Shown here: positions 1-7,700 of the stretch, one piece after another | Numbering within the stretch: position 1 is the stretch's first letter | How the letters are laid out: every line of letters begins with the position of its first letter | Assembly (NCBI RefSeq): GCF_900167575.1 | Contig: NZ_FUZP01000002.1 | Span: 310,001 to 374,000, forward strand | Length of the DNA: 64,000 nt | Reading direction: 5' to 3' | Origin: Okibacterium fritillariae | Lineage (GTDB): Bacteria > Actinomycetota > Actinomycetes > Actinomycetales > Microbacteriaceae | Program-made: the position numbers and the translations under genes | Notes under the pieces: model-generated | Seen by the model: the letters and a program-made list of their open reading frames with translations, nothing else | Told to the model about the DNA's origin: nothing | Databases searched by the model: none

Positions 1-222
1 GAGGGCGACGCCCGCGCGGCCCTTGGCCGTGGCCGGGTCGTGCAAGATGTTCCAGTCGGGGCCGAGCAGGCCCTCGAGGTCTTCGGTGGAGGCGCGCACC
101 TCTTGCAGCGCGAGGATGTCGACGCCGCGCCCGTCGAGCCACTCGCCCATGCCCTTGCGGAACGCGGCGCGCACGCCGTTCACGTTGACACTGGCGATGC
201 GGAGGGGAGCTTTCGACGACAT
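1..222 (-). CDS. xth: Exodeoxyribonuclease III, N-terminal part (runs off left edge)
   Basis: Only the first 74 codons are inside the window. The product starts MSSKAPLRIASVNVNGVRAA and continues to ILALQEVR, whose Glu is a metal ligand in the endonuclease/exonuclease/phosphatase (EEP) fold of exonuclease III. This family removes AP sites and 3' blocks in base-excision repair. The ATG is fixed by a TAAGCT hexamer ending 6 nt upstream, the leaderless layout seen repeatedly in this window. That hexamer falls inside the last codons of the neighbouring YihY gene on the same strand, so xth has its own promoter embedded in the upstream gene. The C-terminal catalytic Asp/His residues cannot be checked. 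Confidence 0.9.
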   Translation of the reverse strand, partial: MSSKAPLRIASVNVNGVRAAFRKGMGEWLDGRGVDILALQEVRASTEDLEGLLGPDWNILHDPATAKGRAGVAL

Positions 223-228
223 GGACCC

Positions 229-234
229 AGCTTA
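229..234 (-). promoter_or_regulatory. -10 hexamer TAAGCT of xth (leaderless)
   Basis: TAAGCT on the minus strand, 6 nt before the xth ATG, overlapping the 3' end of the YihY gene. This matches TANNNT with transcription beginning at or next to the start codon. No convincing -35 box is seen. Confidence 0.5.
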
Positions 235-1485
235 TAGGGGGCCTCCGACACCCGTTCGGCCGGTCGGACGGGTGGCCGTCGGGGCGGGCATCGCGCCCGT
301 CGGGGAGGCCTCGGCCAGGGCCTCGCGCGCGGCCTGCCACTCGCGGTGGGCCTGGCGCAGGCGGCGGCGGGAGAGGGGGCGCGACATCCATGAGGCGTTT
401 TCGTATTCATCGCGGGCATCGCGCAGCTCGGCCTCGGCCACGACGAGGCGCGCGCGGCGTTCGGCGTCGAGACGCTCGGCGCGCGACATCCGATGCAATT
501 GCACGCCCCGGTCTTCGACGCTGACGGCGATCCACGAGGCGGCCAGCAGGATGATGCGGCAGATCGCGTTGAACCAGATCAGCAGGCCGATGAAGACGGC
601 GAACGTGGCGAGAAGCGGATTGCGGGACGCTGCCTGGATGACCCAGCCGCTGAAGACGCTGAGCGCCGAGAGCGCGACGCTGCCGATGAGGGCCCCGCCC
701 GCGAGATCGCGCCACGGGATGGGGATGCGGCTGAGGATGCGGTACATCGAGCCGATGGTGACGAGGTTGACCATGACGGCGACGAGCAGGCCGATCGCGC
801 CCGCGGCGACCGTGCTCGCGCCCGAGTTCGAGTCAATGCCGAAGAGGAAGAGGACCCAGGTGACGGCCTGCGTGCTCAGCACCGAGAAGACCGCCGAGGC
901 GAACAACATGAGGCCGAATACGAGGGCGAGCCCGAGGTCGACGACCTTCTGCAAGAGATAGGGGCGGCTGTCGCGGGGGAGGGAGAAGACCGAGCGGATG
1001 GCCTGGCGCGTGTAGGCCAGCCAGCTGATCGCGGTCCAGAGGAGGCCGACGAGGGCGACGGTTCCGGTCCATCCATACAACCCGAGGCCCAGCAGATCGT
1101 CGGTGTTGATGAGGCCGCCGGGCCCGATCAGACCGGGGATGGCGCGATCGATGATGTCGACCAGCGCCGAGTAGATGGCGGCATTCGATGTGAGCCAGAT
1201 GCCGGCCACCGAGAACACCACGACGAGTGCCGCGAAGACGGCGAAGAGCGACTGGAAGCTCATGCCGGACGCCAGAAGGTTGCCGTCGTTGAGGTTGTAG
1301 TTCGTGACGACGCGGTAGAGCTTCTGGCGCTGCACCCACCGGGTCACGCGCGTGGCCTGTTTGACCGGCCGGTCGAGCCGTTTCACGAGCGCGTTGTCGC
1401 TCTGTTCGATGGCGCGCTCGAGGGGTGTGACGCCGGGGCCGTTGGATGCGGCGGGCGGCACACTCTCGTCGCGGGGTGCTGGCAC
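232..1485 (-). CDS. YihY/BrkB-family integral membrane protein
   Basis: The protein has about 417 residues. A short N-terminal cytosolic part carries the family motif LASGMSFQSLFAVFAALVV, followed by six hydrophobic segments (roughly residues 60-320) including LYGWTGTVALVGLLWTAISW. The C-terminal tail is Arg/Ala-rich and probably helical (ERLDAERRARLVVAEAELRD). The family is often annotated as RNase BN, but that assignment has been withdrawn for homologues; the role is best described as unknown membrane or envelope function. GTG at 1485 is preferred over GTG at 1491 because TACGCT lies 6 nt before 1485 and abuts 1491. The gene is divergent from the FHA operon. Confidence 0.88.
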   Translation of the reverse strand: MPAPRDESVPPAASNGPGVTPLERAIEQSDNALVKRLDRPVKQATRVTRWVQRQKLYRVVTNYNLNDGNLLASGMSFQSLFAVFAALVVVFSVAGIWLTSNAAIYSALVDIIDRAIPGLIGPGGLINTDDLLGLGLYGWTGTVALVGLLWTAISWLAYTRQAIRSVFSLPRDSRPYLLQKVVDLGLALVFGLMLFASAVFSVLSTQAVTWVLFLFGIDSNSGASTVAAGAIGLLVAVMVNLVTIGSMYRILSRIPIPWRDLAGGALIGSVALSALSVFSGWVIQAASRNPLLATFAVFIGLLIWFNAICRIILLAASWIAVSVEDRGVQLHRMSRAERLDAERRARLVVAEAELRDARDEYENASWMSRPLSRRRLRQAHREWQAAREALAEASPTGAMPAPTATRPTGRTGVGGPL

Positions 1486-1491
1486 GGTCAC

Positions 1492-1497
1492 AGCGTA
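1492..1497 (-). promoter_or_regulatory. -10 hexamer TACGCT of the YihY gene (leaderless)
   Basis: Minus-strand TACGCT followed by 6 nt and then GTG at 1485. Same geometry as the other leaderless starts in the window. It decides between two closely spaced in-frame GTG codons. Confidence 0.45.
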
Positions 1498-1612
1498 GCG
1501 AAACCGTTGGGCGGATTACCCGGCAGAGGCGGCGAACTCTTGGCAGAATGGGGGAACCGCGACTCGCCGAGGGTGGCGGGCCGCACCGACAGAAGCCACA
1601 GGGATCACCACA

Positions 1613-3097
1613 TTGAGCATCGCCGACACCAGCACATCATCGTCATCGACGCCGTCGCCGACCGCGCCGACTCGCGACGTCGAGGCCGTCCGTTACACGC
1701 TCGCCGAACAGGGCTCACCGTGGATCTTCGTGGTCGCCGAGCGAAGTGCCGTCGCCATCAAGGCGCCGTCCGAGCCCGATGTGGTCGAGGGTTTGTGGGC
1801 GCTGATGCGGGGCGGCGAGTCCCGCGCCGACGCCTTGGCAGCGCTCATCCCCGAGTTCTCGGGCGAGCGCCGAACGGCCTTCGCGGTGGTCGGTGACGAC
1901 GAGCCCACCGCGGCCGTCGATGCGCAGAGTGCGGGTGCCACGGTCACGGTGATCGCTCACGGGCGAGCGGCCGTCGATGTCCTCGCCGCGGCCGGCACGC
2001 GCCACGTCGGCGACGAGCGCAGCGGCTGGGAGCGCATCGAGCCCGACGGCGACGCGCCGTGGGCTCGCGAAGTTCTCGCCGGTTCTCGCAAATTCGCACT
2101 GGGTGATCTTGCTCAGCAGGCGGGCGCGGATGCCGTGGGCGTCTCGTTCCCGCTCGATGCCGGTGTCGTCGTGGCGAACCGCCTCGACATCGTGCTGGCG
2201 GGGGCCGAGGATGCCGACGGGGCAGGCTCCGACGCCGCGGACATCGGTGCTGCGGACATCGGTGCTGCGGACGCCGGCGCCGCGGCTCCCGCTGCCGCTG
2301 CTCCCGCTGCCTTGGGTCACGACGCAGTGGATTCGGACGCGGCGGCCAATGACGCCGCACGCGCCGCTGCGCCGAGTGCCGTCGACGAGACCACACGCCT
2401 CGAGCCGCTGGAGCAGACCTCAGGTGCCCCGGACGATGTGTTCTCCGAGGAGACGGTCCTGACTCGTCGGCCCGCGGCCCCGGCCGAGGCACGGGTGCTC
2501 GACGTGAGTGACCAGGCGGGCGGCATGGACGGTGAGCCGTTGACCAAAGCGCCGGGTGTCGCCGCATCCATCGAAGCAGAGACCGAGACGGTCATCCGCC
2601 CCCGACGCAGCGTGGTGCCGCGACTGGCCGACGACAGCCTCCTGCAGCACGATGGCGAGACCGTGCTGCGCCCCGACATCGCACGCCCGGTCGAGGACGA
2701 GACCGTGTTCCGCCACGTGCCGTTCGTGCCCGACGACCCGCAGACCGTTATGTACGGGTTCCGCGTCAACGGCGGGCAGGCCTACCCGCTCGACGCCGTG
2801 CACTACTTCGGGCGCAACCCGCGGCAGCCCCGCATCCCGCTGCCCGACCCGTCTCGCCTCGTGCCCGTCGTGTCGTCGACCAAATCGGTGTCGGCCACGC
2901 ACCTCGAGATCAAGCAGGTGGGTGACTCGATCGTGGCCACCGACCTGAAGTCGACCAACGGCACGAGCGTCAACCTGCCGCATAAGCACTGGCAGCGCCT
3001 GCGTCAGGGAGAATCGATCGTGGTCGTGCCCGGCACGCTCATCGACATCGGCGACGGTAACGTGATCGAGATCCTCCCGCCCTGGCGCGGCGAGTAG
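1613..3097 (+). CDS. FHA-domain protein with five [EQ]-T-V motifs
   Basis: The protein has 494 residues from a TTG start; the ribosome site is weak, so the start is uncertain. Residues ~20-190 form an unassigned region, and ~200-265 are Ala-rich low complexity (a 15-bp DNA repeat encodes GAADI units). Residues 281-381 carry five copies of an E/Q-T-V-hydrophobic motif (Thr281, 326, 350, 364, 378), three followed by Arg. The C-terminal FHA domain (~385-490) shows the family marks FGRNP, SATHLEI and STNGTSVN, which bind phosphothreonine peptides. The adjacent Ser/Thr kinase gene starts 48 nt downstream. I infer that the kinase phosphorylates the Thr motifs and the FHA domain binds them in cis or trans. 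No signal peptide is visible, so it is probably cytosolic. Confidence 0.85.
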   Translation: MSIADTSTSSSSTPSPTAPTRDVEAVRYTLAEQGSPWIFVVAERSAVAIKAPSEPDVVEGLWALMRGGESRADALAALIPEFSGERRTAFAVVGDDEPTAAVDAQSAGATVTVIAHGRAAVDVLAAAGTRHVGDERSGWERIEPDGDAPWAREVLAGSRKFALGDLAQQAGADAVGVSFPLDAGVVVANRLDIVLAGAEDADGAGSDAADIGAADIGAADAGAAAPAAAAPAALGHDAVDSDAAANDAARAAAPSAVDETTRLEPLEQTSGAPDDVFSEETVLTRRPAAPAEARVLDVSDQAGGMDGEPLTKAPGVAASIEAETETVIRPRRSVVPRLADDSLLQHDGETVLRPDIARPVEDETVFRHVPFVPDDPQTVMYGFRVNGGQAYPLDAVHYFGRNPRQPRIPLPDPSRLVPVVSSTKSVSATHLEIKQVGDSIVATDLKSTNGTSVNLPHKHWQRLRQGESIVVVPGTLIDIGDGNVIEILPPWRGE

Positions 3098-3145
3098 GAA
3101 CGCGCCGCCAGAACCAGAGCCAGACCCGAACAAGGAAAGAGAACC

Positions 3146-4708
3146 GTGGGGAGACGACTGCCGTCACAGCCGCCGACGCTGCCCGGTTTCTCGTTCGTGC
3201 GCATACTCGGGTCGGGCGGGTTCGCCGATGTGTTCCTCTATGAGCAGGACAGCCCGCGGCGGCAGGTCGCCGTCAAGGTGATGCTGGCCGAATACGCGAA
3301 CAACCACGTGCGGCAGATGTTCGCGGCCGAGGCCGACCTGATGGCGCAGCTGGGCGCACATCCCTCCATCCTCACCGTCTATCAATCGGGTGTTGCGGGT
3401 GATGGGCGGCCCTATCTCGTGATGGAGCTGTGCTCGCAGACGCTCGGCACGGGCTATCGCAACAACCGCCTCTCGGCTGCCGAGGCGTTGCGCGTGGGCA
3501 TCAAGATCGGCGGCGCGGCCGAGAGCGCCCACCGCACGGGCGTGCTGCACCGCGACATCAAACCGTCCAACATTCTCATGACGGCATATGGCAATCCGGT
3601 GCTGAGCGACTTCGGCATCGCGGGCGCGGTCGACGAGATCGACGATGACGCGGTCGTGGGCATGAGCGTGCCGTGGACGGCCGCCGAGGTGCTGCGCGCC
3701 GACACCAACGGCACCATCGCGAGCGAAGTCTTCTCCCTCGGCGCCACCGTCTACACGCTGCTCGCCGGGCGGTCGCCATTCGAGATCGAAGGCGGTGACA
3801 ATTCTTCGGCTCAACTCATGTCGCGCATCAACCGCGGGGTCGTCACCCCCATCGGCCGCGACGACGTGCCCGAGAGTCTCGAGCGTGTGCTGCGCAAATC
3901 GCTGGCCCGAAAACCCGAGAACCGCCAGCGCTCGGCCATGGAGTTCATCCGCGAATTGCAGGCCGTCGAAGCGTCGATGGGATTGGCGCAGACACAACCC
4001 GACGTGAGCGTCGACGAGTGGGCGGATGTTGCGCCCGACGACCCCGACGACCGCACGCGTGTGAACCCCATCCGCGATGTGCAGCCCCCGGCGCGCCGAC
4101 GTCGTGCACGCGGTGGACAGTCGGTCGGTGAGCCGAGCGGGGTTGCCGGGGCGCCGGTCGCGCCCGCGACGGGAACGGTGGGCGCCGGTGCACGGGCCCC
4201 CGGCCGCACCGCCGCCGGGTCGACGGGCACCCGGGCGCGCGGCACCGCCGCCGATGCGCAGTCACGCTCGCGCCGCCGCGGAACGGCGACCGGGGGCGCC
4301 GGTGCTTCGTCCGCCCCCGCCGCATCGTGGCGATCGGGCCGCTGGTTCGTGGCTGCCATCGTGGCGTGCGCGGTCCTCGTGCTCGCCCTGGCCGCGACGG
4401 CCGTGTATGTCGTCGTTCGCGCGGGGAGCGCCGAAGCGGTGCCGGCGGTACGAGATGTGGTCGCGACATCCGCCGACGGTTCCTTGACGTTCAGCTGGCC
4501 CGATCCGGGCATCAGAGACGACGATCTCTATGAGATCGAGGTCGATGACAGCAGCTCGAGCACCCAGCGCAGCACGACCTTCGTCGTGGCCGGCGAACCG
4601 GGCGACACGGTCTGCATCACGGTGCGCATCAACCGCGAGGGCTCGCTCGGCGACCGCAGCCCCGAAAGCTGCGGCGTGGTGCCCGATGCGGTCACGGGCA
4701 CCGGATGA
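3146..4708 (+). CDS. Membrane Ser/Thr protein kinase (PknB type) with extracellular FN3-like domain
   Basis: The protein has 520 residues; the GTG start follows AAGGAAAGAG. The kinase domain is intact: glycine loop GSGGFADVF (22-30), Lys44 in VAVKV, catalytic HRDIKPSN (Asp137, Lys139, Asn142) and DFG at Asp155. An Arg/Ala/Gly-rich linker (~300-395) leads to one transmembrane helix (~399-424). The ectodomain of about 90 residues resembles fibronectin type III (LTFSWPDPG, VCITVRINREG) and has two cysteines. It carries no PASTA repeats, unlike canonical PknB. Its FN3-like ectodomain resembles those at the C terminus of the giant protein encoded next, with which the gene overlaps by 4 nt (ATGA). 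It probably senses envelope state and phosphorylates partners encoded in this cluster. Confidence 0.93.
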   Translation: MGRRLPSQPPTLPGFSFVRILGSGGFADVFLYEQDSPRRQVAVKVMLAEYANNHVRQMFAAEADLMAQLGAHPSILTVYQSGVAGDGRPYLVMELCSQTLGTGYRNNRLSAAEALRVGIKIGGAAESAHRTGVLHRDIKPSNILMTAYGNPVLSDFGIAGAVDEIDDDAVVGMSVPWTAAEVLRADTNGTIASEVFSLGATVYTLLAGRSPFEIEGGDNSSAQLMSRINRGVVTPIGRDDVPESLERVLRKSLARKPENRQRSAMEFIRELQAVEASMGLAQTQPDVSVDEWADVAPDDPDDRTRVNPIRDVQPPARRRRARGGQSVGEPSGVAGAPVAPATGTVGAGARAPGRTAAGSTGTRARGTAADAQSRSRRRGTATGGAGASSAPAASWRSGRWFVAAIVACAVLVLALAATAVYVVVRAGSAEAVPAVRDVVATSADGSLTFSWPDPGIRDDDLYEIEVDDSSSSTQRSTTFVVAGEPGDTVCITVRINREGSLGDRSPESCGVVPDAVTGTG

Positions 4709-7700
4709 TCCGCGCATTCCTCGCCCGACGCGGCGCGGCCCTCGCCACCGTGCTGGCCGGTGTGCTCGTGGTCGCGCTCATCGCCGTGATCTCGCTCGTG
4801 AGCACGGGCTATCGGGCCGACAAACTGAGCCTCGACGACGACTCGGTGTGGGTCACCAACCAGAGCCGGCAGGCGATCGGCCGCGCCAATGTGCGCGTGG
4901 GTGAACTCAACGCCGCACTGGCCGTCGAACGCGCGGGCACCGGCGAAACGGGCGTCGACGTCGTGCAAGACGGGTCGACCGTGCTGCTCGTCGACCGTGC
5001 GGCCGGGAGTGTCGGCCGCGTCGATCTGGCCACGGCCACCGTCGATGAACCGATTCCACTGCCGCCCGGTGCCTCAGAGGTGCACGTGGCCCGAGGCCGC
5101 ATCGTCATCGCGCGCGGTGGCGACCTCTGGCTCCTTCCCACGGCTTCGCTCGAGGATTTCCGGTCCGACGACGAGCCGACGGTGTCGCTCGGCGCCGATG
5201 CGCTCGCGGCGGTGGCGCCGACGGGAGACATCTTCGTCTACCGCGCCGAGACGGGGCGGCTCTCGCACCTCGGGCCGGGAAGCGACCGTGTCGACGACGC
5301 GACGACGATCAACACGGGCGCGACCGATGCCCCGCAAGACCGCGGAGCGGACGGCGCGCCGGCGGTGGCCGATTCCCCGGGGGCACTGCAACTGACGGCC
5401 ACGGGCGATCGGTATGCGCTGCTCGACCGCGACGCCGGGCTGCTGCACACGCCATCCGGCCAGATCGACCTGAGCCGGATCGACGGGTTGGATGCCGCCA
5501 CCGCCGTCCTGCAGCGACCCTCGGCCGCCCGCGACGGCGTGCTCGTCGCAACCGCCGATTCGCTCGTCGATGTGCCGCCTTCTGGCACGGCGCGCGTGCT
5601 CGCGACGGGGGCCTTCGGACCGGCTGTGGCCCCCGCCATCGCTCCGAACCCCGCCGCGGGCGCTGTGGGCGAATGCCTCGTGGGGGCCTGGCAAAGTGGG
5701 ACCGTCGCGACCCTCTGCGGCCGGCCGTCGAGCGATGCCGACGCCCGCGTGTCGACCGTCAGCGGGTTGGTTCCCGGCGCCGACCTCGCCTTCCGGGTGC
5801 TCGAGGACCGCGTCGTGCTGAACGACCGGGTGGGCGGCGGCTCCTGGGCCGTTCTCGACGGCAACCGGTCGATCGACAACTGGGACGACCTGCTGGCCGA
5901 CACCGACACCGAGGAACAGGTCGAAGAGAACACCGACGACACCCCGCCCGAATTCGACGAAGAACAGAAGCCCCCGGTCGCGGTCGCCGACGGCCTCGGG
6001 GCGCGGCCCGGACGGTCGACGCTGCTTCCCGTGCTGCTGAACGACTACGACCCCAACGGCGATGTGCTCGTGATCGACAGCGTCGGCGAGGTGCCGACGG
6101 ACACCGGGCGCGTCGACCTCGTGAACGACGGGCAGAGCATCAAGTTGACTCTCTCGCCCGAGGCCAGGGGTGACATCCGTTTCGCCTACTCCATCAGCGA
6201 CGGCCGTGGCGGCACGGCGACGGCCGATGTTACCGTGACGGTGCGCGGGGACGACGAGAACGGCCCGCCCGCGCAGGTGCGGCCGACGCGCACGACCGTC
6301 GCTTCGGGCGGACGCGTGAGCACCCAGGTTCTTGGCGACTGGGTCGACCCCGACGGAGACCCCCTCTACCTCACGCGCGCCAGTGTCGACGCACCCGACC
6401 TGACGCAGTTCACGCCCGCGGGTGAGGTCGTCTACACCGACGGCGGCACGGGAGCGGAAGCCGGCGACATCCCGCTGCTGGTGTCGGACGGCCGGGCCGA
6501 GGGCGCTGGCGTCTTGACGGTGGGCATCAAACCGTCGGGTCAGGTGCCCATCGTCGCCGACGGGTTCGCCGTCACCGCCTATGCGGGCGAGGATGTGCGC
6601 ATCGCGCCGCTCGATCACGCGCGCGGAGGCTCGGCACCCCTGCGTCTCGTCAACGTTCCGAGCCGCGACGGGTCGACCGTCGTGCCCGACTACGACCTCG
6701 GCACGTTCCGATTCTCGAGCGGCGAGGCGCGCACCCACTTGCTCGAATACACCGTGACCGACGGCGTGCTCACCGAGACCGGCCAGGCGCGCATCGACGT
6801 GCTGCCGAATCCCACCGGCGCGGCACCCGTCACGGTTCCGCACACGGCTTTCGTGCGCGAACAATCGAGTCAAGACGTCGCCGTGCTCGAGCAGGACTTC
6901 GACCCGGCCGGTGGCGTGCTCGTCATCACGGGCGTCGACGACGCGCCCGCCGAGAGCGGCATCCGCGTGGAGGTCGTCGAACAGCGGCTCGTGCGCATCA
7001 CCCTGACGCGGCCGCTCGAGGCGCCGACGCCCATCGGCTACCACGTGTCGAACGGCTCGGCCGAGAGCGACGGCACGATCACGGTCATCCAGGTGCCGAC
7101 GCCCGCCGTGCGACAGGCGCCCATCGCCAACCCCGACACGGCGTCGGTGCGTGTCGGTGACGCCATCGACATCCCCGTGCTCGCCAATGACCGGCACCCC
7201 GACGGCGACGCACTCACCCTCGACGCCACCCTCAGCCGACAGGTTCCGGGCAACGCTGGTCTGCTCTTCGCCTCGGGCACGGTTCTGCGCTACCTCGCTC
7301 CGCGCGAGCCCGGAAACTACACGGCGACCTATCGCGTGCGCGGGCCCGACGGGCAGTGGGCCGACGCCGACGTCACGCTCACCGTGCGCGAGGCCGACGC
7401 GGCCGGCAACCGTCCGCCCGTGCCCAAGACCGTGACGAGCCGCGTGCTCGCGGGCGACACCGTCCGCGTGCCGATCCCGCTGCAGGGCATCGACCCCGAC
7501 GGTGACTCGGTCAAGCTCGCTGGGCAGGCCAGCAACCCTGAAAAGGGTGCGGTGACGGCATCCGGAACCGATTGGTTCGAGTACGAAGCGGGCGCCTATT
7601 CGACCGGAACCGACGAGTTCTCGTACACGGTCGTGGATACGCTCGGCCAGACCGCGACGGGCACCGTGCGCATCGGCATCAGCCCGCCGCGGGACGGTGC

